Of a stretch of DNA of 45,019 bases, positions 9,437 to 18,528 are shown piece after piece. Origin of the DNA: Sinorhizobium americanum (GTDB lineage: Bacteria > Pseudomonadota > Alphaproteobacteria > Rhizobiales > Rhizobiaceae). The notes under the pieces were generated by a model. It had not been told where the DNA came from. It did not search any database and saw nothing but the letters and a program-made list of their open reading frames with translations. Location: NCBI RefSeq assembly GCF_001651855.1, contig NZ_LNQC01000055.1:117801-162819 (forward strand), read 5' to 3'. The translations under genes and the position numbers were made by a program. Position 1 is the first letter of the stretch. Every line of letters begins with the position of its first letter.

Positions 9437-9483
9437 ATTAAGAAAGCTGGTAGTTTGGGATGGCAACCATCCACGTTTTGGAT
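9437..9483 (-). promoter_or_regulatory. Degenerate nod box divergent from nodD
   Basis: Immediately upstream of nodD, on the opposite strand, are ATCCAA, GTGGATG and ATCCCAAAC in correct spacing; the 3' half is degenerate (CAGCTTTCTTAATTAG). This is the classic position for a nod box, between nodD and a divergent nodA operon, and in such arrangements NodD bound there also represses its own gene. Here no nodABC follows. Confidence 0.65.
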
Positions 9484-9492
9484 AGATGACGC

Positions 9493-10497
9493 ATGCGGTT
9501 CAAGGGCCTTGATCTAAATCTCCTCGTCGCGCTCGACGCTTTGATGAGCGAGCGTAATCTTACGGCGGCGGCGCGCCGCATCAATCTCAGCCAGTCGGCG
9601 ATGAGCGCGGCCGTTGCCCGGTTGCGCAGCTATTTTCGGGACGAGCTGTTCACAATGGCGGGGCGCGAATTTATCCCGACGCCGCGTGCGGAAGGGCTCG
9701 CCCCCGCGGTGCGCGAGGCCCTGCTGCAGATCCAGCACTCCATTGTCTCCTGGGAGGCGTTCAAACCAGCCCACTCGGATCGCCGCTTTAAAATCGTGCT
9801 CTCCGATTACGTCACGCTCGTGTTTTTCGAAAAGATCGTGGAGCGTGCGGCGCGGGAAGCTCCTGGCGTCAGCTTCGATTGTCGGCCTCCCGCGGACGAC
9901 AATGAGGACCTTCTCCGGCGCGGCGAAGTCGATGTGCTAATCCTGCCGGAAATGTTGATGTCGAGCACTAATCCTCGAACAAGGCTTTTCGGCGATAAAT
10001 ATGTTTGCGTCGGCTGCCGAACGAACGAGCAACTGTCGGAGCCACTTACATTCGAGAGATATATGTCGATGGGGCATGTTGCGGTCAAGTTCGGCAATAG
10101 CCGAAGGCCAGGCCTCGAGGATTGGTATCTGCTCGAGCACGGTCTAAAGAGACGTACCGACGTCGTCGTACAGGGTTTCAGCATGATTCCGCCCATGCTG
10201 TTGGGCACCGAGCGGATAGGAACCATGCCCTTAAGGCTGGCGCAGCTTTTCGCAAAAACAATACCGCTGCAGATTGTCGAGCTTCCCCTGCCACTCCCCC
10301 CGATTACCGAGGCGGTTCAATGGCCCGCGCTTCACGATAGTGATCCGGCCAGTCTTTGGCTGCGCGAGATGATAGTAGAGGAGGCGTCGCCTATGGCTTC
10401 GTCCCTTCCCACGACCGAGCCCCTCGTCGGACAGACCAGCACGAGTATTGACCTGCTCACCTCCGATCTGCGGACTTCTTCAGGGCCAGGGCTCTAA
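9493..10497 (+). CDS. nodD: NodD, LysR-type activator of nodulation genes
   Basis: The protein has 334 residues and begins [18 protein letters not shown], followed by the NodD-specific [23 protein letters not shown] and the stretch [24 protein letters not shown]. These identify it as NodD rather than another LysR protein. NodD binds nod boxes and activates transcription with host flavonoids. The length is slightly above the usual 308-323 residues because of a serine/threonine-rich tail after residue about 300. Several nod boxes in this window are its expected targets. It could be one of several nodD paralogues in the genome; which one cannot be determined here. Confidence 0.95.
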   Translation: MRFKGLDLNLLVALDALMSERNLTAAARRINLSQSAMSAAVARLRSYFRDELFTMAGREFIPTPRAEGLAPAVREALLQIQHSIVSWEAFKPAHSDRRFKIVLSDYVTLVFFEKIVERAAREAPGVSFDCRPPADDNEDLLRRGEVDVLILPEMLMSSTNPRTRLFGDKYVCVGCRTNEQLSEPLTFERYMSMGHVAVKFGNSRRPGLEDWYLLEHGLKRRTDVVVQGFSMIPPMLLGTERIGTMPLRLAQLFAKTIPLQIVELPLPLPPITEAVQWPALHDSDPASLWLREMIVEEASPMASSLPTTEPLVGQTSTSIDLLTSDLRTSSGPGL

Positions 10498-10768
10498 AGG
10501 GAGGCATGCCATCCTCGCTGGTTCAGGCATGGAAAGGCCCGGGCGCATTCAGTGAATTCGGCGGCAGGGCCCACAGGAGCGCTTGGAGTTCCGATCGCGT
10601 GCCCTCTTCGGATGTAAGCGCTGTTCCCAATCACCCGTTGATAGATGTCACTAGCGCCAGCTCGGCATTTGCTAAGAACGGTCGGCGACTTTTCACACCG
10701 GAGCTTTGCTGGACATTTCACCGCGTAGCGACGATAGTCCGCCGATAGCAGAGCACATCAGGTACCCG

Positions 10769-11182
10769 ATGCCCTATTACCACGCTACATGGCGGCGTCA
10801 CCTCCCTTCGATTTTGAAGCATGGCCTCGGCGGAGCGCCGCCAGATTCCCAGAACTTTCCGGTCGAAGCAGGTGTCTATCTCGCCCGAAATCCCGCGGTC
10901 TCAGTGGCGTTCATGATCGAAAGTTACCTTGAAAGCTCCGACACGATCGACATTACGCCTTCTCAGGTGGTCGAAGCCATCTGCGTCCTTGTCATCGATG
11001 ACAGTCGAGTCACGGAACGCCTGATAAGTGCAGACCCCAACATTGATAGAACGGACATAACAGTCCTTTACCGAGGCATTGTGGACGTTACGGGTATGCC
11101 GATCTTGGGGGTGGACGACGTCATCGATTCTCCTGTCACAGTCGACGAGGTCACTGCTCTTCCGTCTGGCTTGTCAGAGTAG
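10769..11182 (+). CDS. Hypothetical protein, possible ADP-ribosyltransferase-like fold
   Basis: The ATG at 10769 begins MPYYHATWRRHLPSILKHGL and gives a protein of 137 residues; an upstream in-frame start at 10706 has no better support. The YHATW...ILKHGL...GVYLARNP pattern resembles the N-terminal H/Y motif and strand layout of small ADP-ribosyltransferase or RNA 2'-phosphotransferase-like proteins. I cannot identify a catalytic Glu with confidence. It sits between nodD and a vapBC module, so a toxin or effector role is conceivable. This is a low-confidence reading from motif shape alone. Confidence 0.5.
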   Translation: MPYYHATWRRHLPSILKHGLGGAPPDSQNFPVEAGVYLARNPAVSVAFMIESYLESSDTIDITPSQVVEAICVLVIDDSRVTERLISADPNIDRTDITVLYRGIVDVTGMPILGVDDVIDSPVTVDEVTALPSGLSE

Positions 11183-11321
11183 GCCCATGGCAGCAGCACT
11201 GTTTGGTGGTGTTCAGGCGGACTGCTTTGGTCAACCGCGAGATGGTGGCGCTTGGTTCTGCGTGATTCCATTGCGGGTAACATGACGTTGGAAGATTCCA
11301 GTTCAGGCGCAAAACAGACCC

Positions 11322-11344
11322 GTTGGTGGTGCGGCACCACCAAC
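11322..11344. repeat. 23-bp near-perfect palindrome
   Basis: Two 11-base arms (GTTGGTGGTGC and its exact complement) flank a single G, between the hypothetical gene ending at 11182 and the convergent vapC. There is no T-run, so it is not a standard intrinsic terminator. It could be a protein-binding site or a hairpin that ends either transcript. Confidence 0.7.
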
Positions 11345-11423
11345 TTCGTGTAGGACGGTATCTATGGACAGGCGGTAGGCGGCCAGGGAGCTTTCAAGGT
11401 TTCTACGATGAGCGAATTGCAGT

Positions 11424-11813
11424 TCACCACAACCGTCTAACGGCTGGGAGTGTATCGAACACCTCGTCCGCTGAGATCAACGGGGCTCCAAAATCCAACG
11501 CACTTGCTGCGAGGAGACGGTCAAATGGGTCGCGATGCTCCCACTCAAGTGTGGCCCCCTTCAAACAGATCTCTGGCGCCAGGGCGGCAATTCTGCCACC
11601 CTGTTCCACCAGCAGGCTCGGCAGATCGTTGACGAATGGCTTCATCTCCGGCCACTTGCCGATACGCACCTTCTGCCCGATCTCAAAAAAGCTGATCGGA
11701 CTGACGAAAACGCTGGCGGCCTCTGTGATGAGAGCGGTTGCCTTGGCAGATAGGCGTCCATCGCCGGTCAGCGACCATGCCCATGCATGGGTGTCGAGAA
11801 GGACAGTCGTCAC
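11424..11813 (-). CDS. vapC: VapC-type PIN-domain ribonuclease toxin
   Basis: The protein has about 129 residues from the GTG at 11813 (VTTVLLDTHAWAW). PIN-domain acidic residues are visible in LLDTHAW, in the SFFEIGQK segment (Glu) and in DPFDRLLAASAL (two Asp), with a terminal LISADEVF. VapC toxins are Mg-dependent ribonucleases that cut tRNA or rRNA when the antitoxin is lost. The GTG overlaps the stop codon of the upstream vapB by four bases (GTGA), indicating translational coupling. Such modules help maintain plasmids and islands. Confidence 0.9.
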   Translation of the reverse strand: MTTVLLDTHAWAWSLTGDGRLSAKATALITEAASVFVSPISFFEIGQKVRIGKWPEMKPFVNDLPSLLVEQGGRIAALAPEICLKGATLEWEHRDPFDRLLAASALDFGAPLISADEVFDTLPAVRRLW

Positions 11814-12043
11814 GCTTGACCTTCCCAAAGCGCCAACTCATCCTCACTCATTGGCTCGAAGAAGTCGGGCCCGTCTCCTGTAACCTTGCCTTTAAGCAGC
11901 CCGATCGTGAACTTGCATTGCGGGATGGCAACAATCCGGGCTACAGGGGTTTTGCCCTTGGCGATGACAACTTCTTCGCCAGCCTTCGCCGCCTCTATAA
12001 GTTTGGACAAGTTCGTCTTGGCGTTGTGAATTGTCACCTGCAT
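11810..12043 (-). CDS. vapB: VapB/Phd-type antitoxin
   Basis: The protein has 77 residues from the ATG at 12043 (MQVTIHNAKTNLSKLIEAAK). The N-terminal half is the Phd/YefM DNA-binding fold (AGEEVVIAKGKTPVARIV), and the C-terminal segment (FFEPMSEDELALWEG) is the acidic toxin-binding tail. It neutralises the VapC encoded immediately downstream and normally represses the operon. A TTG four codons earlier is an alternative start. Confidence 0.9.
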   Translation of the reverse strand: MQVTIHNAKTNLSKLIEAAKAGEEVVIAKGKTPVARIVAIPQCKFTIGLLKGKVTGDGPDFFEPMSEDELALWEGQA

Positions 12044-12220
12044 TGGAAACCCCAATTAGCTAACTTAGCCATAAATAGTGCTTTCTCATCTTGAAATCCA
12101 GCCCCCACTTTGCCGCCGCAGAATCTCGCCAGCTGTGCGTAGCTTCTTCTTCGCTCCCGCCGGCGGCTGAACGTTCGGCTGTGGAAGGGACGGCCGTGCG
12201 GACCTGGATATCACATAGGC

Positions 12221-12475
12221 CTAGTCCCCTGCAGTCTTCAGCTTTTCCAAGAGCGTTAAAACATCAGCTTGGATATCGAGGCATAAATCCACGTATTCGA
12301 CTATCAGCTCCTCACGGTGAGGAAAATCCCTCCGATGCCGCTCAAGCGTCTCCGCCGCTACAGCATAAGCTTCGAATAGGTCGTCCAATTCGCGGCTCTT
12401 AGCGTGGTATAGGAGTTCTCGATGTCGAGGCAGGGCAAGCGCCAGACGGGCCCGGCCACTTCGTAACTGTGACAT
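12221..12475 (-). CDS. Small hypothetical protein
   Basis: An 84-residue, charged and helix-rich protein (HAKSRELDDLFEAYAVAAET, VEYVDLCLDIQADVLTLLEK). No family is recognised. An overlapping frame upstream (reading MLIVALYSHHETALRAR) might be its original N-terminus separated by a frameshift. The coding call rests on amphipathic character and on the absence of a better alternative frame. Confidence 0.35.
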   Translation of the reverse strand: MSQLRSGRARLALALPRHRELLYHAKSRELDDLFEAYAVAAETLERHRRDFPHREELIVEYVDLCLDIQADVLTLLEKLKTAGD

Positions 12476-13005
12476 TCTTTCAATCCGATAGCATGGTCCT
12501 CGACCCGATGGAAGTTTGAGTATCGGGCGCGGAGAGCCGTCTCGTGGTGCGAATATAGCGCGACAATCAGCATGATACCTTCATCCCGACCGCGACATAA
12601 AATCTCATCTTGATCGACGCCGAGTCTCACCTTGATTGTCGCCGTGCATGCCAGCCCACCAGGACAATCCTGCAACTACGAGAGTCCGGCTGGAAAGTTC
12701 ACGGGAATTCAACCCACGCTAGGCGGAGGTATAACGTCAGGTGCGGTGCGACGTTCCCTTGATGAAGCCCAAAGCTACGCAGAACGGGCTGATGCCGCTC
12801 TGAGATCTCTCGTCCGGTCAGTTCGAAGTCGTGGCCATGGGTGGCCAGCGGACGACTGCCCGATCGATCCGGCGGGAGTGCCGCTCCTCGCCCGTACGAC
12901 GGGCGAAGCCCGCTCTAAACGTACAACGTTTTCGCACATGTCGGCAGTGCCTCTGACTACGACAACAATATCATTGCGCAGGGCCAACAGCTTAAGGAAG
13001 CGTCT
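12476..13005. other. No recognisable gene; small hairpin
   Basis: Only overlapping short frames are present. An 8-bp stem with a 3-base loop lies at 12888-12906 (TCGCCCGT / ACGGGCGA) without a T-run. The stretch leads up to the first of two tandem nod boxes. Confidence 0.4.
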
Positions 13006-13052
13006 ATCCAGAACGCGGATTTGGGCCATCCAAATATTCGATTTTACGAATT
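13006..13052 (+). promoter_or_regulatory. nod box upstream of the first acetyltransferase copy
   Basis: The blocks ATCCAG, GATT, ATCCAAATATTCGATTTTAC and GAATTGG are present in nod-box spacing. It lies about 550 bp upstream of the frameshifted acyltransferase gene, with no convincing gene between. The second copy has a matching nod box, and similarity between the copies continues a little past the boxes (CATTAGAA), so the box was part of the duplicated unit. Confidence 0.85.
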
Positions 13053-13602
13053 GGGCGGCGCACCTCATTAGAAAGACATCGGTCGAAGGAAATCAATTAC
13101 ATGGGATCAACTGCGAGCGCAGGAGGGACGGGAATTGCTCGAAACCGCTCAGATCGAACGGGCGTTGCCAAAGATTATGTCAGCGCAACCGGAGAGCACC
13201 TCGATGATTGGCGGCCGCGCCTGAGGCGCTCCTATCGGGCGCAGTTTCGATTCTCAAGGGCGAGCAAGGAGGACGAGGAGGGCTTGCACGTGCTTTGAGG
13301 TGCGGTGGAAGTGTGGATTGCAGCGGGCCGCTCACGCCGAACGCACCAAATCTTTTGCGATTCTCCAGGGCCACGGGGCACTCGACGATGGTCCTCATCC
13401 GCTTTCTGCCCGATTCCTGGTTGCGGTGGCCGAGGGCCACGCCGACGTCTTTTTGTTTCCGGTGAAGATACTGAAGAATGGCAACCTGAGCGATGTAGCA
13501 CTCCAGAGAGGCATGAACTTTGCCTTCTTGCAGCATGCAGCCACTGCCTGAGTGCTGCCTTTGCGAACCATCCACCTGAACTGAAAATCAACAGGTCCTC
13601 CA
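13053..13602. other. Leader region between nod box and first acetyltransferase
   Basis: Overlapping frames exist on both strands (for example minus 13180-13575), but I recognise none and see no ribosome-binding site. It corresponds to the shorter 233-bp leader of the second copy and therefore contains extra, unduplicated or inserted DNA. Confidence 0.4.
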
Positions 13603-15532
13603 ATGTCACGAGAATTCCGGCCTGATATCCAGGCCTTGCGGGGTCCTAGCCGTTCTGCTGGTTGTGCTCTATCACGCCCACGTCGGGCCGTTCGGCTATC
13701 TCGGCGTTGATATTTTCTTCGTGATTTCTGGCTTTCTGATCACTGGCCTCATCACGAGGCAGCTCGAGCAATCACAGTTCAGCTTTTGGGAATTCTATTA
13801 TCGCCGTGCGAGGCGCCTCTTGCCCGCGGCCTACGTCGTCATTGCGCTTACGACGGTCGCTGCGCCTTTCTTCCTGTCAGATGTGGGGCTGCGGGAGCTC
13901 CGAAATCAGGTGTTCGGGGCGCTGACATTTACCGGCAATGTTGTTCTCTGGTCTCAAGCGGACTATTTCGGCGGAGCGGCAGAAACGAAGCCTCTTCTGC
14001 ACTTCTGGTCGCTTGCTGTCGAAGAACAGTGTTATCTGCTGCTTCCTGCCTTCTTTGCCTTGGCACCCAAAAAATGGTGGCTGTTGGGCGTTGGTTCGCT
14101 CCTGGTCACTAGTGTGATCCTTTGTTTCTACGTGGCATTTCGTCATCCATCCGCCGCGTTTTATCTTTTACCGACGCGCTTTTGGGAAATGGCGGTCGGT
14201 TCCATCGGGGCGTTGTTGCCCGCCAGCCCTCGCGTGGCTGCCAGGCTTGCGACACTGCGCTTCCCGGCGCTGGGGCTTCTCCTCCTGATTCCCATTGGAC
14301 CTTCTGGTTTGCAGGACCCCGTCGTGGATGCCGCTTTAGTTTGCGTCGCAACCCTCATTCTCCTCCTGGCGCCCTGCAAGGAGAGTATGGCGGTCCGAGG
14401 CATGGCAAAACTCGGGGACATCTCGTACTCGCTCTATCTGATCCATTGGCCGGTGCTGGTCTATGTTCGGGCTGCTTGGCTGTCAGAGCCTCCTGCGGTT
14501 GCGATCTACGCGGCAGTTTTCTTCTCAGTTGTCGCGAGCCTGGCTCTTCACCGCTTCGTCGAGAAACCCTTCCGACGGGGATCCGTCACGTCTCATGTGC
14601 GAATGACGTCAGGACTTGTTATCGCAACGAGTCTTCTCGCCATCGTACCGGCAGTGGACATTGGCGCAACCGAAAGTAGGGTTGGGGTTTCCGACGTCAG
14701 ACGTATCAATTACGGCCTGGGAAGAGCATGTGATCTTACACCCGGATCGCTTCCTCAGACTATCCCGGAGGCGTGCCAGACGGCGGACAGGCCCGAATTG
14801 CTGGTCTGGGGCGATTCATTTGCTATGGCACTGGTTCCCGGCCTGGCCAAAACGGTCGGTGAAGCCGGACTGGCGCAACTCACCATGAGCGGGTGCCTCC
14901 CCGCCATCGGCGTTGCTGCCTTCTCGAGGCGGGCAGCCTCTCCATATCCCCGTGCGTTCGGCGAGGATTGTATTCGCTTCAATGACAGTGTCTTGAGCAT
15001 CCTGAAGAATCGGCCGGAGATGAGGACCGTTGCAATCTCAAGCCCGTTTGACGCACCTGTATCCAACGACTTTATCCTGCTTAAGAGGACTGGTGATACC
15101 TTCACGGAGGTTGAAGCATCGGTAGATGGAGCCGCTGAGGGTATCAAATCTCTCGTGGAGGCCGTTCGTGCTTTGGGCAGGCGCGTGGTCGTTGTTGCTC
15201 CTCCGCCGGTCGCAAGCTTCGATATCGGCGATTGCCTTGAGCGAAAGGCGAGGGGCAGCCTTATGCTCGGCGACTACAGGGATTGTAAGATACATGTCAG
15301 CGATTACCGCCGAATGCGATCCCGCACTCTAGAGCTCTTGAACCAAGTCGCCATGAAGGCTGACGTGGAGGTTGTCTCTTACCACGACTTTCTCTGCGAC
15401 GACACCACATGCAAGACCGAGATCGACGGCAAATACCTTTACCGAGACAGCGGACACCTGTCCTATGAAGGGTCGGAGCTCATCGCTCGAAAGACGGGAC
15501 TTGCTGAGAGGCTGATCAGGGCCGCCCGATAG
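13603..15532 (+). pseudogene. Acyltransferase-3/SGNH O-acetylase, copy 1, frameshifted near the start
   Basis: This is a paralogue of the next gene, with a membrane acyltransferase-3 domain (OafA/YrhL type) and a C-terminal SGNH hydrolase-like domain. The ATG at 13603 reads MSREFRPDIQALRG, then the frame is lost; one extra base near 13645 (in GGGGTCCTAGCC) shifts it. In the +1 frame the protein continues LAVLLVVLYHAHVGPF and stays open to 15532. SGNH features include VWGDSFAMA and DSGHLSYEGSE. As written the gene would not give full-length protein unless translation restarts at an internal Met (13664), which would lose the first transmembrane helix. A sequencing error is also possible. These proteins transfer acetyl groups to sugars of surface polysaccharides. 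Confidence 0.85.
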
Positions 15533-15573
15533 AGCATTTCGGCATGGTTCCGCGTCGACTTTTCAAGACCGAG
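15533..15573 (+). repeat. 3' tail of the tandem duplication, copy 1
   Basis: These 41 bases after the stop of copy 1 (AGCATTTCGGCATGGTTCCG onward) recur after copy 2 at 17872-17912 with a single mismatch. Similarity ends sharply after ACCGAG in both. This marks the right boundary of the duplicated unit. Confidence 0.85.
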
Positions 15574-15650
15574 GTTCTTTGCTGCTGATGGCGATCCCCG
15601 AGGTTTTTACCCTGGGCGAGCGCATGGCCGGGTTCATGGTTGTCTAATCG

Positions 15651-15697
15651 ATCTACAGCGTAAATGTATGCCATCTAAACAATCGATTTTACGAATT
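15651..15697 (+). promoter_or_regulatory. nod box upstream of the second acetyltransferase copy
   Basis: The 3' half is an almost perfect match (ATCTAAACAATCGATTTTAC, then GAATTAG). The 5' half is weaker (ATCTAC, AATG). Spacing is canonical. The downstream gene starts 233 bp away on the same strand. Confidence 0.9.
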
Positions 15698-15930
15698 AGC
15701 GGGCATGCTTCATTAGAAGAAGTTGAATTGACAGAAAGAAAGTACACCGACGCCATGCTTCGACGACGCTCTTAGTTCTCAGAGAGCAGGGCGGATATTC
15801 GAAAGTATGGGCAGAAACATTCCCCAGAAGAAAGTTATCTCCGGATCCTTGGTGCGGATAATTGTCAGTGGCCAACATTCTTCGCGTCCTCAGTTCATCC
15901 AGTTAGATCGGGAATTTCATCAGGGCTTCT

Positions 15931-17871
15931 ATGCCGAGCGCGTTTCGAACTGATATCCAAGCTTTGCGGGGATTGGCTGTTTTGCTGGTCGTCCTTTATC
16001 ATGCCGCTGTTGGGCCGTTCGCAGCCGGCTATCTCGGTGTTGACATTTTTTTCGTGATTTCGGGCTTTCTGATCACCAGTCTGATCAGGACGCAGCTTGA
16101 GCAATCACGGTTCAGCTTTTGGGAATTCTATTATCGTCGTGCCAAACGTCTGTTGCCGGCGGCCTATGTCGTCATTGCGCTCGCGACGATTGCTGCGCCT
16201 TTATTCCTGTCAGATGTGGGTCTGCGCGAGTTCCATACACAGGTAATCGGGGCGCTCACATTCACCGGCAACATCGTTTTCTGGTTTCAATCGGACTATT
16301 TCGGCGGGGCGGCAGAGACGAAGCCCCTCCTGCATTTCTGGTCGCTCGCTGTCGAAGAGCAGTATTATCTGCTTCTTCCTGCTTTCTTGACGCTAACTCC
16401 CAGGAGATGGTGGCTCTTAGGAGTTAGCTCGCTCCTCGGTACGAGTTTGGCGCTCTGTCTATACGTGGCCTCTCGTGACCCATCCGCTGCATTTTATCTT
16501 TTGCCGACCCGCTTTTGGGAAATGGCTATTGGTTCGCTCGGGGCTTTGCTTTCGGCCAGCCCTCGCGTGGCTGCAAAGCTTTCGCTGTTGCGCCTCCCGG
16601 CGCTCCTGCTTCTTCTCGTTATTCCTATCGCTCCCGTTGGTTCCCAGCACCCGGGCGCAGATGCTGTACTGGTCTGTTTGGCAACCCTGATCCTCCTGCT
16701 TGTGCCGAGCAGGAGTAGTTTGGCGGTTCGAGGCATGGCAAGGATCGGGGACATCTCGTACTCGCTCTATCTGCTCCATTGGCCGGTACTAGTGTATGTT
16801 CGGGCTGCTTGGCTGACAGAGCCTCCTGCGGCTGCGATCTACGCGGCAGTATTCTTCTCAGTTGTCGCGAGCTTGGCTCTTCACCGCTTCGTGGAGGAGC
16901 CGTGCCGCCAGGGGGTCGTCACATCTCGTGGACGGATGGCCTCAGGGCTTCTCGCCGCATCGGTTTTTCTTGGCTTCTCGCCAGCAGTGGCCATTGCCGC
17001 AACCAATAGCAAGGTTGACTTCAATCAGATCCGGAGGATCAATTATGGCTTGGGAGGCGCATGTGTTTTTAGTCCCGGATCGCCTCCTAAGGCTATCCCG
17101 CGGGACTGCCAGACGACGGACAGACCACGGTTGCTCGTCTGGGGCGATTCATTTGCGATGGCCCTGGTTCCGGGCTTGGCCAAAACAGTAGGCGAAGCCG
17201 GACTGGCCCAGCTCACCATGAACGCGTGCTTCCCCGCAATCGGCGTTGCTGCCTTCTCAAAGAACTCAGCAACCACGCCCTACTATCCCCGTGCCTTCGG
17301 CGAGGATTGTATTCGCTTTAATGACAGTGTTTTGAGCATCCTGAAAAATCAGCCGGAGATAAGAACCGTTGCAATCTCAAGCCCATTTGCCACCGCCGTA
17401 GGGAAGGACTCTATGCTCCTTAAGAGGAACGGCGACACGTTCGCGGAGGTTGAAACTTCGGTAGATGGGGCGGCTGAGGGTATCAAATCTCTCGTGGAGG
17501 CCGTTCGAGCCCTTGGAAGGCGAGTGGTCATTGTTGCTCCCCCACCAGTCGCAAGCTTCGATATCGGCGATTGCCTTGAGCGGAAGGCGAGGGGAAGTGT
17601 TATGCTCGGGCGCTACAGCGATTGTAAAATACGTGTGAGCGATTACCGCCGGATGCGATCCCGCACTCTGGAGCTCTTGAACCAAGTGGCCGTGAAGGCT
17701 GACGTGGAGGTTGTCTCTTACCACGACTTTCTCTGCGACGACACGACGTGCAAGACCGAGATCGACGGCAAATTTCTTTACCGGGACAGCGGCCACCTGT
17801 CCTATGAAGGATCCGAGATCATCGCTCGAAAGACGAGACTTGCTGAGAGGTTGATCAGGGCTGCTCGGTAG
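15931..17871 (+). CDS. Acyltransferase-3/SGNH O-acetylase, copy 2, under a nod box
   Basis: The protein has 646 residues in two domains. Residues 1-360 are an acyltransferase-3 domain with about ten membrane helices and the family signatures LYHAAVGPF (His), GYLGVDIFFVISGFLIT, FYYRRAKRLLPA and FWSLAVEEQYYLLLP. Residues about 400-640 form an SGNH hydrolase-like domain with LLVWGDSFAMA and DSGHLSYEGSE (Asp and His). Proteins of this type O-acetylate LPS O-antigen, exopolysaccharide or other glycans at the inner membrane. Rhizobial single-domain relatives (NodX, NolL) acetylate Nod factors, but this two-domain form is different. The nod box 233 bp upstream suggests expression with nodulation genes, so the glycan is likely a symbiotic signal or surface polysaccharide; this is inference. 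Confidence 0.9.
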   Translation: MPSAFRTDIQALRGLAVLLVVLYHAAVGPFAAGYLGVDIFFVISGFLITSLIRTQLEQSRFSFWEFYYRRAKRLLPAAYVVIALATIAAPLFLSDVGLREFHTQVIGALTFTGNIVFWFQSDYFGGAAETKPLLHFWSLAVEEQYYLLLPAFLTLTPRRWWLLGVSSLLGTSLALCLYVASRDPSAAFYLLPTRFWEMAIGSLGALLSASPRVAAKLSLLRLPALLLLLVIPIAPVGSQHPGADAVLVCLATLILLLVPSRSSLAVRGMARIGDISYSLYLLHWPVLVYVRAAWLTEPPAAAIYAAVFFSVVASLALHRFVEEPCRQGVVTSRGRMASGLLAASVFLGFSPAVAIAATNSKVDFNQIRRINYGLGGACVFSPGSPPKAIPRDCQTTDRPRLLVWGDSFAMALVPGLAKTVGEAGLAQLTMNACFPAIGVAAFSKNSATTPYYPRAFGEDCIRFNDSVLSILKNQPEIRTVAISSPFATAVGKDSMLLKRNGDTFAEVETSVDGAAEGIKSLVEAVRALGRRVVIVAPPPVASFDIGDCLERKARGSVMLGRYSDCKIRVSDYRRMRSRTLELLNQVAVKADVEVVSYHDFLCDDTTCKTEIDGKFLYRDSGHLSYEGSEIIARKTRLAERLIRAAR

Positions 17872-17912
17872 AGCATTTCGGCATGGTTCCGCATCGACTT
17901 TTCAAGACCGAG
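17872..17912 (+). repeat. 3' tail of the tandem duplication, copy 2
   Basis: This is the partner of 15533-15573, with one mismatch. The conserved tail directly after each stop codon supports a tandem duplication rather than independent acquisition. Confidence 0.85.
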
Positions 17913-18428
17913 TGTCTTTCGTGGAGTGAACCGCGCCAACATAGCAAAGAACTTCGGTGTTGCGAGAATGCTCGCCGTGGCGCTTGCCCGAGGCAAGTCT
18001 CTAGCACCAGCGCGGCCTTTGGACTGCAACAGCCCGGACCTGACAGCGACCGAAACCGAGGGACTGGGCGGCGTTGCGATGCTCCCTCGGCCAGGTGCAC
18101 TGTGGAGGCAAGCTGGATCAGGGGCAGTTTTTAGCACTCGCAGGCGATGCGCCGCTTTGAAAGCAAACCTCACTCACTGAAACACCCAGTCAGTCCAGTA
18201 ATGTCTCTCAAGCCGGAACGAAAGTGAGGTGAGGTCTGGTCTGGTCTGGTTTATGAAGGGGCGGTGGGCCTGACCTTTTCGAGAGCCAAGATTCGCCTTT
18301 TACCTTTCGGCGAAGGCACTCACCTCCTCGAAAGGTGTGCGTCGTCCTTGACGATCGCCCTTGCTCTTGTTTGATCGTGCTTCGACTAAACCAGCTGAGC
18401 TCAAATGATTTTTATCTGGAAGCGAGTA
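17913..18428. other. No recognisable gene
   Basis: A plus-strand open frame from a GTG at 17926 (NRANIAKNFGVARMLAVALA) slightly resembles the C-terminal HTH of a resolvase but lacks everything else. A short direct repeat of GGTCT units lies near 18228-18250. Minus-strand frames here would be the expected targets of the nod box at 18529-18575, but none is recognised. Confidence 0.4.
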
Positions 18429-18501
18429 CCCAGGGACACGTCTGGGGAGCTGTCCTACACCGATGTTTGGGAGGCTCGGTGTGTAGGCACGTCTCCCTGG
18501 G
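18429..18501 (-). repeat. Long imperfect inverted repeat just downstream of an orphan nod box
   Basis: The outer arms are CCCAGGGACACGT and ACGTCTCCCTGGG, pairing except for one mismatch. The inner arms are CCTACACCGA and TCGGTGTGTAGG, pairing with a two-base bulge around a 12-base loop. The left side has an extra segment (CTGGGGAGCTGT) that would form an internal bulge or a small side hairpin. On the minus strand it begins 27 bases after the nod box, so a transcript from that promoter would carry it at or near its 5' end. Confidence 0.75.
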
Positions 18502-18528
18502 CATATACACCTATGCAACTTCCCAAAC

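Larger units (their letters stand above)
8614..9492. other. Upstream region of the PhyH gene and nodD, with two nod boxes
   Basis: Apart from the two nod boxes annotated separately, no convincing gene is seen here. A short minus-strand open frame between 8976 and 9179 has no recognisable domain. The usual occupant of this position next to nodD, nodA, is absent, and no nodA-like peptide was found in any frame. Confidence 0.5.

Noticed and set aside
12640..13068. Overlapping frames on both strands upstream of the first acetylase
   Set aside because: No ribosome-binding site, no recognisable domain, and mutually overlapping.
17926..18180. Open frame starting NRANIAKNFGV as a resolvase HTH
   Set aside because: Only a weak resemblance over about 20 residues, with no catalytic domain nearby.
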